Origin: SIG575 sp045595725
GTDB lineage: Bacteria; Bacillota; Clostridia; Oscillospirales; Acutalibacteraceae
Assembly: GCA_045595725.1 (NCBI GenBank)
Contig: JAZOAY010000069.1
Location: forward strand, 1 to 19,476
Reading direction: 5' to 3'
DNA: 19,476 nt
Shown here: positions 1 to 7,215 of the stretch, in pieces
How positions within the stretch are numbered: the first letter of the stretch is position 1
Layout of the letters: each line of letters opens with the position of its first letter
Program-made: the position numbers and the translations under genes
Notes under the pieces: model-generated
Database searches by the model: none
What the model was told of the DNA's origin: nothing
Seen by the model: only the letters and a program-made list of their open reading frames with translations

Positions 1-1230
1 TACACCGACAGAGCCTGTACTTTCTCCAGAACCAAAATATCCACCTGTTTTCTTACGCAGTTCACGCAAATCCAGACGCAGACGACAGCACATACTTCTG
101 ACATCGCTGGGTTCCATATCGCTGTTGATGTAGTTTGAGAAGTAAGGTGTGCCATATTTTGAAGTCATTTCAAAGAGAAGTTTGTTGTTCTCTGTTTCTG
201 ACCAGTCAAAGTCGCTTGTGATTGAATATGTGGGAATAGGATACTGGAAACCTCTGCCGTGAGCATCGCCCTCAATCATGATTTCGATGAATGCACGGTT
301 GACCATATCCATTTCTTTCTTACAGTCTTTATATTTGAAATCCTGTTCTTTGCCACCGACAATAGCGTTGAGTTCTGCAAGGTCGTTGGGAACTGTCCAG
401 TCAAGTGTAATGTTTGAGAAAGGAGCCTGTGTACCCCAACGTGAAGGTGTGTTTACACCATAGATGAAAGACTCAATGCACTTCTTGACCTGCTCGTAAG
501 AAAGGTTGTCCGCCTTAACAAAGGGAGCAAGATATGTGTCAAATGATGAGAAAGCCTGAGCTCCTGCCCATTCGTTCTGCATGATACCGAGGAAGTTAAC
601 CATCTGATTGCAAAGAGTTGCAAGATGTTTTGCGGGAGCAGAAGTAATTTTACCTGTTACACCGCCGAGACCTTCCTGAATAAGCTGTTTGAGTGACCAA
701 CCTGCACAGTAACCTGTAAGCATTGAAAGGTCATGGAGATGAATGTCAGCATTTCTGTGAGCATCTGCAATTTCTCTGTCATAAATTTCAGAGAGCCAGT
801 AGTTAGCAGTAATTGCACCTGAGTTTGAAAGAATAAGACCACCAACAGAATATGTTACTGTTGAGTTTTCTTTAACACGCCAGTCATTTACATTAACATA
901 GTTGTCAACAAGGTCTTTATAGTCAAGGAGTGTACCTTTGATGTTACGAAGTTTTTCACGCTGTTTTCTGTAAAGAATGTAAGACTTTGAAACATCAGCA
1001 TAACCTGCCTGAACAAGAACTGATTCAACGCTGTCCTGAATTTTTTCAACTGTGATGAGAGAATTCTCAATTTTGGGTTCGAAATCTGCAGTAACCTTCA
1101 ATGCAAGGAAATCAATAACACTTTCGTTATAATCCTTTTCACATGACTCAAAAGCCTGTGTGATAGCAGTTGCAATCTTTCTGATGTCGAAATCTACGAT
1201 TTTTCCGTCTCTTTTCTGTACGCGATACAT
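1..1230 (-). CDS. nrdD: Anaerobic ribonucleoside-triphosphate reductase NrdD, N-terminal part (gene runs off the left edge)
   Basis: Class III ribonucleotide reductase: the oxygen-sensitive glycyl-radical enzyme that makes dNTPs from NTPs in anaerobes, activated by the radical-SAM protein NrdG. Reading the complement from the ATG at 1230 gives 410 uninterrupted codons to the edge. Residues 1-95 begin MYRVQKRDGKIVDFD and form an ATP-cone allosteric domain. The catalytic part follows, with NADIHLHDLSMLTGYCAGW, then GVNTPSRWGTQAPFSN, GRGFQYPIPTY and the DVRSMCCRLRLD segment, a paired cysteine motif typical of NrdD that should supply the active-site thiyl radical residue. The C-terminal glycyl-radical loop is beyond the window (full-length NrdDs are about 700-800 residues). 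The start is fixed by GGAGGT six bases upstream. A consensus promoter and NrdR-like boxes precede it. Whether nrdG follows cannot be seen. Family call is very secure. Confidence 0.96.
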   Translation of the reverse strand, partial: MYRVQKRDGKIVDFDIRKIATAITQAFESCEKDYNESVIDFLALKVTADFEPKIENSLITVEKIQDSVESVLVQAGYADVSKSYILYRKQREKLRNIKGTLLDYKDLVDNYVNVNDWRVKENSTVTYSVGGLILSNSGAITANYWLSEIYDREIADAHRNADIHLHDLSMLTGYCAGWSLKQLIQEGLGGVTGKITSAPAKHLATLCNQMVNFLGIMQNEWAGAQAFSSFDTYLAPFVKADNLSYEQVKKCIESFIYGVNTPSRWGTQAPFSNITLDWTVPNDLAELNAIVGGKEQDFKYKDCKKEMDMVNRAFIEIMIEGDAHGRGFQYPIPTYSITSDFDWSETENNKLLFEMTSKYGTPYFSNYINSDMEPSDVRSMCCRLRLDLRELRKKTGGYFGSGESTGSVGV

Positions 1231-1279
1231 AATTCTACCTCCATTACAAAATTTTGTTTTAACTTTCTGTTGCTGGACT

Positions 1280-1308
1280 ATAATAACACAAGAAAGTGTG
1301 CTTGTCAA
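1280..1308 (-). promoter_or_regulatory. Sigma-70-type promoter of nrdD
   Basis: On the complement, TTGACA (1303-1308) is followed by 17 bases and TATTAT (1280-1285). It lies about 50 bases upstream of the nrdD start codon in the right orientation. NrdR-like palindromes overlap the spacer and sit just upstream of the -35 box, so repressor binding here would block RNA polymerase. Confidence 0.75.
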
Positions 1309-1362
1309 TAGTTTTTCACAATATATTGTGGTTATTTTAAAAGTTTTTTCTAAATCTTGTAT
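1286..1362. promoter_or_regulatory. Proximal NrdR-box cluster at the nrdD promoter
   Basis: Three 16-base sites resembling the NrdR box (acaCwAtATaTwGtgt) lie at 1286-1301, 1316-1331 and 1347-1362. The centre site, tCACAATATATTGTGg, is near-perfect. The flanking sites keep about 12 and 10 of 16 positions, including the C-W-A and W-G-T ends. Start-to-start distances are 30 and 31 bases, close to the three-helical-turn spacing known for paired NrdR boxes. The first overlaps the promoter spacer and the second lies 7 bases upstream of the -35 box. NrdR is a zinc-finger/ATP-cone repressor of ribonucleotide reductase genes; its own gene is not in this window. Confidence 0.75.
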
Positions 1363-1461
1363 AGTTTTGAATAAATATTCATATTGTTTTTTGCAAACAA
1401 AACGGTCACAAACCCTATAACATCAAGGTTTACAAGCATTTTTTGACAAATTCTGACACAA

Positions 1462-1527
1462 ATACAAGATATTGTGGCTGAAAGAATATTTATGGGTAGA
1501 AATCATATAAAACACTATATATTGTGT
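1462..1527. promoter_or_regulatory. Distal NrdR boxes upstream of nrdD
   Basis: The site at 1512-1527, ACACTATATATTGTGT, fits the NrdR consensus at every position. A partner at 1462-1477 (ATACAAGATATTGTGG) fits 13 of 16. They are 50 bases apart and 115-165 bases upstream of the proximal cluster, about 280 bases from the nrdD start codon. No second gene start lies near them, so they probably act on nrdD at a distance or on an unseen transcript. Confidence 0.65.
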
Positions 1528-1585
1528 TTATAAAAAAACAAAAATGTATAAAACAGGAGATAAAGTTATATAAAAGAAAGAAATG

Positions 1586-1611
1586 CCGCTTTCCTGAAAA
1601 AAGGAAAGCGG
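1586..1611. terminator. Terminator hairpin after the 1293-residue dockerin gene
   Basis: Perfect 10-base arms CCGCTTTCCT (1586-1595) and AGGAAAGCGG (1602-1611) surround a 6-base loop, about 30 bases beyond the stop codon at 1641. A T run follows on the plus side; the complement side is T-rich but interrupted. It ends the minus-strand dockerin gene and separates it from nrdD. Confidence 0.75.
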
Positions 1612-1640
1612 TTTTCAAAAAAACATAATTAATGATAATT

Positions 1641-4600
1641 TTACCAGAGTGTCGTTACGCCTTTTGCGTGGGCATTCATTTTTGCAACATCAATTGTGTT
1701 TACTCTGCCGTCATTATTTACATCGGCACAAGCAAAATCATAACCAAGAAGCATTGTTAAACCTTTCGCATGAGCGTTTGCCTTTGCAACATCAATCGTG
1801 TTCAATCTGCCGTCACCTGTTATGTCACCATAAAGATGTATTTTTACATCTGCATCAACGTTACTTTCAGAAACCGTAACATCATATTCACGTGTAACAT
1901 GATTTACTTTTGAAACAGTCATGATGTACTCGCCTGAAACAAGTTCACTAAATGTATACTCAACAGAATTACCGGTAACCATTGTTGTATAAACAGGTAC
2001 TGTTTCACCTTTGAGTGTAAGTGTAATTGTAACAACATCATTTTCGTTTCCGAAACTTGTTACAGTACCACCGACTGCAAAGCCGTTAAGTTTATCAACA
2101 AAATCGTCAATGTACATATCACCGCATACAGTACATGTATAAGTAGTATAACCCTGTTCTGTATATGTCGGCGGAGTTACAACACCCTCATAATCGTGAC
2201 CTTTTGCAGGAACAGTTTCCTGAGCAATAAGAATTTCTCCGCAAACTGAACAGTGCTTACCTTCTGTCAGACCCGTATTTATACAATCGGGTAATACAGC
2301 TTCATCAATAATCTCAGTATGTCCGAGAGCATCAACAACTGTTGTTATACGGCTTAATTCTTCATCACATACAGTACAATAAATTACCGTGTCAAAAGAA
2401 CCGCCATTTGTGCAATCAGGTTTGACCTCATTTTCAATTGTCTCTTCCCCATTTGTATGTCCGAGCGCAGGAATAACAACTTTTTCACGGCTGAGCTCTG
2501 ATTTTTCTTCACAGCATGTGCAATATACAACAATCTCATAAGAACCGTCCTGAGTACATGTTGCTTCAATTCTATTTTCTGTAACTGCCTCTGCAGGCTG
2601 ATGTCCATATGCTTCAACTATAATTGTCTCACGTGACAATTCAACATCACAAAGTGAGCAATATACCACCGAATCATAAGAGCCGTCGTCATCCGCTGTT
2701 GCAGGAATAATATTTTCCTTGACAGCAACGGCAGGAGTATGACCGAGAGGTAAAACTTCATCTGTCACGTATGTGTCATTACATACTGAACAAGTATATG
2801 TTGTAAAGCCCTTTTCCGTACACGTAGGTGCAGTTACTACAGCTTTGTAATCATGCCCTGTTGCAGGGACTTTGACTGTTTCTCTGCTGAGTTCTCCCCC
2901 ACATACCGTACAATAAATCACCAAATCATAGGAGCCGTACTCTGTACATGTTGCTTTAATAATTTTTTCTTCAACAGTTGATGATTCTTTGTGACCTGAA
3001 GCAGGAATGATGATCGTTTTTCGTGAAAGTTCTTCACCGCATACCATGCAGTAAACTACCTCTTCATAAAAACCTTCCTGCGTACATGAACTTGAAACTT
3101 CATTTTCTTTTACAGCATCGCCGTCTTTATGACCAACTGCATTTTCTCCGTTAATCACTTTTTCATCGCCACAGACCAGACAGGTATAAGTTATAAAACC
3201 GTTTTCAGTACATGTAGGATCTGTAACCTTCATTTCATAATCATGACCAAGTGAATTTACTGTTTCCTGTTTGATAATTACTTCGCCACAAACCTCACAA
3301 TGTGAACCTTCTGTAAGGCCCGTGTTTACACAATCAGGTTCAACCGCTTCGTCAATTACTTCTGTGTGACCAAGGGCAGGAACTATCACCTGTGCTGTAA
3401 GCACTTCACCGCAAACCTCACAATGTGAACCTTCTGTAAGGCCTGTGTTTACACAATCAGGTTCAACTGCTTCGTCAATTACTTCTGTATGACCAAGTGC
3501 AGGAACTATCACCTGTGCTGTAAGTACTTCACCGCAAACCTCACAATGTGAACCTTCTGTAAGACCTGTGTTTACACAATCAGGTCCAACTGCTTCGTCA
3601 ATTACTTCTGTATGACCAAGTGCAGGAACGATTACTTCTTCTCTTGATAGTTCTTCACCACATACTTGGCAGTATACAACATTATCGTATGAACCTGTAT
3701 TTTCGCAATCAGGTGCTTTTTCATTTTCTTTTACTGCGGGAAGTTCTGTATGTCCGAGTGCGTTCTCATAATCTGACACATAACTGTCGCCACAAACCGA
3801 ACAAGTATATGTTGTAAAACCTTTTTCCGTACATGTAGGTGCTGTTTTTTCTGTTTCGTACTTATGTCCGAGTGCATCAACTTTTATTGTTACTCTTGAA
3901 ATTTCTTCACCGCATACTTCACAGTATACTACTGAATCATATGAACCGTATGCTATGCAGTCAGGTTCTTTATTGTTTTCTATTACAGCTTCTTTCTCTT
4001 TATGACCGGTAGCATCAACTGTGATTGTTACACGGCTGAGTTGTTCACCACACACTTCACAATATACTACGTTATCATATGAACCACCGTTTATACAGTC
4101 AGGTTTAACATCGTTTTCTACAACAACTTCACTGTCTGTGTGACCGGGTGCAGGAATATAATCTGCTACATAACTATCGCCACATACCGAGCAAGTATAC
4201 GTTGTATAACCTTTTTCGGTACATGTGGGAGAAGTAACTTCTTTTTGATATTTATGTCCAAGTGACGGAACTATTGTTGTAATACGTGAAATTTCTTCAC
4301 CGCAGATAAAACAATATGTCACACTATCATATGAACCGTCATTTTCACAATCAGGCTGAACTTTGTTTTCTGTAAAAGTATCTCCATCTACATGTCCGTA
4401 AGCGGGAATTACAATATTTTTTCTTGACAATTCTTCGTTGCAGACTTTACAGTAAACAACTTCGTCGTATGAGCCGTCATTTACGCAGTCAGGCTCAATA
4501 TAATTTTCTTCAACTGCTGAAGCATTCGTATGACCAAGTGCATCTTTATAATCTCCCATGTAAGAATAATCACACTCTGTGCATGAGTATTTTGTATAAC

Positions 4601-5522
4601 CCTTTTCTGTACATGTAGGTTCAAAAACTTCGGTTGTATAATAATGTTTGACCGTATATGTTTCGTAACTTATATTTGCATAGGGAATTATTTCTGCATT
4701 TGCATCATAAACTTCGCTTGTGGTCATACCAACAACAAGAAGACCTTGCTTGTTTTCTTTTGTTTTTGCCCAATCTGAACTGATAAACACACTTTCAAGT
4801 GCATTTGATACATCAGTAAGTGCTTTCAGTTCAAATGTTATAAAGACTTCATTCTGAGGCTTTGCATAAGTTTCATCGTCATTACCAAGGCTGCTGTTAT
4901 AAGATGCTGTAATATAAGCATAACCATATTTCGATTTTGCTTCCTCTGTATCCCATTTTTCATCGTTAGAAGTATAGGAAAATCCCTGATCTCTGTCAGC
5001 TCTGCCACCAAACTGGTAATTTCTGCTTCCGAAAACTTCGGCAACAGTACAGTAGCTGATATTAGTTACTTTTCCCACAACCTCAAACTGTGTTTTATCA
5101 AAAATAATCGGAAGCTGAATATTTGTTACATAAAAATTCGTTGTCAGTTTAATCGTTACGGTAAGGATATCATCGGCAGAAAGTTTTTTATCGCTGAGGT
5201 CAATAAGGATATCTGCATTTGCTTTTGATAAATCATATTCAAGATTTTTCAATGCCCTTTCAAGTTCATCTGCCCAATCGTCAACTGTTGACTGTTCAGA
5301 TGAAGAAAGAGTAAAATCAATTTTTTCAATAATTGATTCCACCAAATCTATACTTTCATCAGTATACATTGAGTGGTCAAGGGCTTCTGCCTGAGCTATG
5401 TATGAATTAAGTTCCTCATAGTCAGCATTACTCTCAGCATAACCTGACATCGGCACAAATGAAATCACCATTAACATACTGAGTAATACAGCTAAAGCTT
5501 TCTTTGAAAATTTATTATACAT
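1641..5522 (-). CDS. Secreted protein: helical repeat, cohesin-like domain, twenty Cys-X2-Cys repeats, beta-sandwich, dockerin
   Basis: 1293 residues, start supported by GAGGCGG just upstream. Residues 1-29 are a Sec signal peptide (SKKALAVLLSMLMVISFVPM, then GYAES). Residues 33-97 form one FIVAR-like alpha-helical repeat beginning ADYEEL. Residues 101-285 look like a cohesin-type beta-sandwich (LSADDILTVTIKL, then IIFDKTQFEVVG); this fold call is by pattern only. Residues 299-1146 hold twenty Cys-X2-Cys repeats. Residues 1147-1230 resemble a carboxypeptidase-regulatory-like beta-sandwich. Residues 1233-1293 are a type I dockerin with both calcium loops complete (DITGDGRLNTID and DVNNDGRVNTID). 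No catalytic, LPXTG or SLH motif is present. A structural, surface-assembly role is inferred. It shares the helical repeat and cohesin-like modules with the 2079-residue protein at 12431 and its C-terminal modules with the partial protein at 18892. Confidence 0.9.
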   Translation of the reverse strand: MYNKFSKKALAVLLSMLMVISFVPMSGYAESNADYEELNSYIAQAEALDHSMYTDESIDLVESIIEKIDFTLSSSEQSTVDDWADELERALKNLEYDLSKANADILIDLSDKKLSADDILTVTIKLTTNFYVTNIQLPIIFDKTQFEVVGKVTNISYCTVAEVFGSRNYQFGGRADRDQGFSYTSNDEKWDTEEAKSKYGYAYITASYNSSLGNDDETYAKPQNEVFITFELKALTDVSNALESVFISSDWAKTKENKQGLLVVGMTTSEVYDANAEIIPYANISYETYTVKHYYTTEVFEPTCTEKGYTKYSCTECDYSYMGDYKDALGHTNASAVEENYIEPDCVNDGSYDEVVYCKVCNEELSRKNIVIPAYGHVDGDTFTENKVQPDCENDGSYDSVTYCFICGEEISRITTIVPSLGHKYQKEVTSPTCTEKGYTTYTCSVCGDSYVADYIPAPGHTDSEVVVENDVKPDCINGGSYDNVVYCEVCGEQLSRVTITVDATGHKEKEAVIENNKEPDCIAYGSYDSVVYCEVCGEEISRVTIKVDALGHKYETEKTAPTCTEKGFTTYTCSVCGDSYVSDYENALGHTELPAVKENEKAPDCENTGSYDNVVYCQVCGEELSREEVIVPALGHTEVIDEAVGPDCVNTGLTEGSHCEVCGEVLTAQVIVPALGHTEVIDEAVEPDCVNTGLTEGSHCEVCGEVLTAQVIVPALGHTEVIDEAVEPDCVNTGLTEGSHCEVCGEVIIKQETVNSLGHDYEMKVTDPTCTENGFITYTCLVCGDEKVINGENAVGHKDGDAVKENEVSSSCTQEGFYEEVVYCMVCGEELSRKTIIIPASGHKESSTVEEKIIKATCTEYGSYDLVIYCTVCGGELSRETVKVPATGHDYKAVVTAPTCTEKGFTTYTCSVCNDTYVTDEVLPLGHTPAVAVKENIIPATADDDGSYDSVVYCSLCDVELSRETIIVEAYGHQPAEAVTENRIEATCTQDGSYEIVVYCTCCEEKSELSREKVVIPALGHTNGEETIENEVKPDCTNGGSFDTVIYCTVCDEELSRITTVVDALGHTEIIDEAVLPDCINTGLTEGKHCSVCGEILIAQETVPAKGHDYEGVVTPPTYTEQGYTTYTCTVCGDMYIDDFVDKLNGFAVGGTVTSFGNENDVVTITLTLKGETVPVYTTMVTGNSVEYTFSELVSGEYIMTVSKVNHVTREYDVTVSESNVDADVKIHLYGDITGDGRLNTIDVAKANAHAKGLTMLLGYDFACADVNNDGRVNTIDVAKMNAHAKGVTTLW
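2085..4628 (-). repeat. Array of twenty Cys-X2-Cys protein repeats of three types
   Basis: Each unit ends in a Gly-His pair and carries a Cys-X2-Cys knuckle plus, usually, an upstream third cysteine. Type A (38 residues) reads PTCTEKGYTTYTCSVCGDSY. Type B (46 residues) reads PDCxNxGSYDxVVYCxVCG, then EELSR. Type C (41 residues) reads PDCVNTGLTEGSHCEVCG. The order from the N-terminus is A B B A B B A B C C C A B B A B B B C A, so an A-B-B super-unit of about 390 bases recurs. The upstream cysteine is lost in units 16 and 20. The motif geometry suggests zinc binding or disulfides; neither is shown. Confidence 0.9.
3243..3611 (-). repeat. Three tandem 123-base type C units (recent duplication)
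   Basis: Units 9, 10 and 11 of the Cys-X2-Cys array (residues 638-760) are consecutive 41-residue copies. The DNA of units 9 and 10 differs at about 5 of 123 positions by eye, mostly silent, whereas units elsewhere in the array are clearly diverged. This points to recent tandem duplication by slippage or unequal recombination. Confidence 0.88.
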
Positions 5523-5563
5523 ATTACCGCCTCTTTTCTGAAGTTATAAACACATCTGTGTAT

Positions 5564-5592
5564 ATCATAACACTTTTTTTAAAAAAACACAA
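5564..5592 (-). promoter_or_regulatory. Promoter of the 1293-residue dockerin gene
   Basis: On the complement, TTGTGT (5587-5592), 17 bases, then TATGAT (5564-5569), about 42 bases upstream of the ATG. A short palindrome, ACACA-TC-TGTGT (5550-5561), lies at the expected transcription start and could be an operator. The -35 box is imperfect. Confidence 0.55.
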
Positions 5593-5608
5593 CAAAATTT
5601 GAGTTATA

Positions 5609-6160
5609 TTATACCACAATCATAAAATAATTGGCGATTTCTTCCGGAGATTGAGTCATTTTATTATCAACCCACCATTTTACTGTTTCTGCAAATGTTG
5701 AAGAAATGTAATTCAACCAGAAGTCCCGTGGCAATTGTTTTTCTTTTTTGTTTTCAAAAAGACCTGACTGACTTTCAACAAGCTTCAAAAGACCTTCTTT
5801 GAAATAACGCATAAAAACCTCATTGTTCTGACATGAAAGCAGTTTCAGTATATTATGGTCGTTCTTTTTGAGATGTTGCAACAGATGAAGAAAAACCGAA
5901 TCAGGTGCATCACATTCAAAAATATGACTGTGGTCATTTAAACATCCGTCTGTACTATCAAAAATATGACAGAATAATTCTTCACAAAGTTCTTTCAATA
6001 AATAATCTTTTGTTTCAAAATGCGCATAGAATGTTGCTCTTCCGATGTCTGCTCTCTCAATTATTTCACCAACCGTAATATGATTAATATTCTTTTCCGA
6101 AAGCAGTTCTGAAAAAGCTTTAAACACCGCTTCTCTGCTTTTTCTCTGACGTCTGTCCAT
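5609..6160 (-). CDS. TetR/AcrR-family transcriptional regulator
   Basis: 183 residues, the usual TetR length; ATG at 6160 preceded by GGAGGT. The N-terminal helix-turn-helix spans about residues 8-55 and contains the TetR signature ITVGEIIERADIGRATFYAHF followed by KDYLLKEL. The remaining helical part is the ligand/dimer domain, with several acidic and cysteine residues but no diagnostic metal site. It is divergent from the cation diffusion facilitator at 6324, and two strong palindromes lie between them, so it probably controls both genes. TetR-type SczA controlling the CDF zinc exporter CzcD in Streptococcus pneumoniae is a precedent for this pairing. The metal specificity is inferred, not seen. 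Confidence 0.93.
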   Translation of the reverse strand: MDRRQRKSREAVFKAFSELLSEKNINHITVGEIIERADIGRATFYAHFETKDYLLKELCEELFCHIFDSTDGCLNDHSHIFECDAPDSVFLHLLQHLKKNDHNILKLLSCQNNEVFMRYFKEGLLKLVESQSGLFENKKEKQLPRDFWLNYISSTFAETVKWWVDNKMTQSPEEIANYFMIVV

Positions 6161-6172
6161 TTTTACCTCCGT

Positions 6173-6190
6173 ACAAATTTAAAAATTTGT
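6173..6190. promoter_or_regulatory. Palindrome near the tetR start (candidate operator 1)
   Basis: Perfect 8-base arms ACAAATTT and AAATTTGT with a 2-base spacer, 12 bases upstream of the tetR start codon. It overlaps the region from which the regulator's own transcript must start, so autoregulation is plausible. It differs in sequence from the palindrome at 6251, so both need not bind the same protein. Confidence 0.5.
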
Positions 6191-6237
6191 TCAGTAACAT
6201 ACATTTCATAAAAATCATATATTGTAACTGTACTGAC

Positions 6238-6275
6238 TATAATGTAAAATAATATTGAACATTATGTTCAATATT
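6238..6275. promoter_or_regulatory. -10 box and 25-base palindrome upstream of the CDF gene (candidate operator 2)
   Basis: TATAAT at 6238-6243 is followed by a perfect inverted repeat, AATATTGAACAT (6251-6262), one base, ATGTTCAATATT (6264-6275). The palindrome covers the expected transcription start and lies 48 bases before the CDF start codon, a typical TetR-family operator position. No convincing -35 box is seen, which would fit a promoter needing activation. Confidence 0.7.
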
Positions 6276-6323
6276 AAACAAATTATACTTCATTTTAAAT
6301 CAAAAGTCAACTCAGGAGGTATT

Positions 6324-7214
6324 ATGAAAACTTCAAAAAATATTTTAATTGCTTTTTTACTTAATTTATTTTTTGCCGTGTTTGAATTTTTCGGTGGAAT
6401 TTTTACCGGAAGTGTTGCTATTATTTCTGATGCAGTTCATGATCTCGGAGACGCAGCAAGTATCGGAATTTCTTATCTGCTTGAAAAGAAAAGTAAAAAA
6501 CAACCTGATGAAAATTATACTTACGGTTACTCCAGATACTCTGTAATCGGAGGTGTCATAACAACACTCATTCTGCTTTTCGGCTCTTTAGCTGTAATCG
6601 TAAATGCCGTCAACAGAATGCTTAATCCTCAGGAAATCAACTACAACGGAATGATAATTTTTGCTGTAGTAGGCATAATTGTGAATTTTATCGCTGCATA
6701 TTTCACCCGTAACGGAGAATCAATTAATCAGAAAGCAGTAAATCTCCACATGCTTGAAGATGTTCTTGGCTGGTGTGTTGTACTTATCGGTGCAATAGTC
6801 ATGCGATTTACAGAATATAAAATCATTGACCCTCTTATGTCAATTGGTGTTGCGCTTTTTATAATTATTAACACTATAAGAAATCTGAAAGAGGTTCTTG
6901 ATTTATTTCTTGAAAAAACACCTGAAGGGATTTCCGTTTCTGAACTGAAAGAACACCTTCTTGAAATTGACGGTGTTACCGATGTTCATCACATACACAT
7001 ACGTAGTATGGACGGATTTCACGTTTATGCTACAATGCATATTGTAGCTGACGGTGATCACCGGGAAATAAAAGAAAAAGTAAGACACGAATTGAGCGAA
7101 CACGGCATAGTACATGCAACACTTGAACTTGAAAATGAAGATGAACATTGTCAGGAAGAAACTTGTACTGTTGAATATCATGAAAACACGGTTTGTCATC
7201 ACCATCATCACTAA
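6324..7214 (+). CDS. Cation diffusion facilitator (zinc/divalent metal efflux) with His-rich C-terminus
   Basis: Membrane antiporter of the CDF family that expels Zn2+ or related divalent ions in exchange for protons. 296 residues from the ATG at 6324, chosen because AGGAGG lies five bases upstream; an in-frame upstream ATG at 6255 falls inside the operator palindrome and lacks a ribosome site. Six membrane segments are discernible. The metal site appears as H39/D43 (SDAVHDLGD) in TM2 and H142/D146 (LHMLED) in TM5. The cytoplasmic ferredoxin-like domain follows (about 205-270, DVHHIHIRSMDGFHVYATMHI). The protein ends CHHHHH after an acidic His/Cys-rich tail. HDxxD plus HxxxD fits the Zn/Cd/Co branch (CzcD-like). 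Exact substrate unproven. Confidence 0.95.
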   Translation: MKTSKNILIAFLLNLFFAVFEFFGGIFTGSVAIISDAVHDLGDAASIGISYLLEKKSKKQPDENYTYGYSRYSVIGGVITTLILLFGSLAVIVNAVNRMLNPQEINYNGMIIFAVVGIIVNFIAAYFTRNGESINQKAVNLHMLEDVLGWCVVLIGAIVMRFTEYKIIDPLMSIGVALFIIINTIRNLKEVLDLFLEKTPEGISVSELKEHLLEIDGVTDVHHIHIRSMDGFHVYATMHIVADGDHREIKEKVRHELSEHGIVHATLELENEDEHCQEETCTVEYHENTVCHHHHH

Positions 7215-7215
7215 A

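Noticed and set aside
1386..1500. A small RNA or riboswitch in the nrdD upstream region
   Set aside because: Only a weak 5-base stem (AAACC/GGTTT) and the NrdR-like sites were found; no known RNA core was recognised.
3243..3611. Regular 123-base repeats as a CRISPR array
   Set aside because: The units are in-frame coding repeats with no spacers between them.
2085..4628. Cys-X2-Cys repeats as rubredoxin or DNA-binding zinc fingers
   Set aside because: The protein has a signal peptide and dockerin, so it is extracytoplasmic, and the units lack rubredoxin or finger signatures beyond the cysteine pair.
6255..6323. Longer N-terminus of the CDF protein from the ATG at 6255
   Set aside because: That ATG lies inside the operator palindrome at the expected transcription start, has no ribosome site, and the ATG at 6324 has a perfect AGGAGG.
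7197..7211. Five-histidine C-terminus as a possible cloning tag or vector contamination
   Set aside because: The codons are mixed CAT/CAC, it follows a naturally His/Cys-rich tail, and the flanking sequence runs straight into a native-looking terminator.
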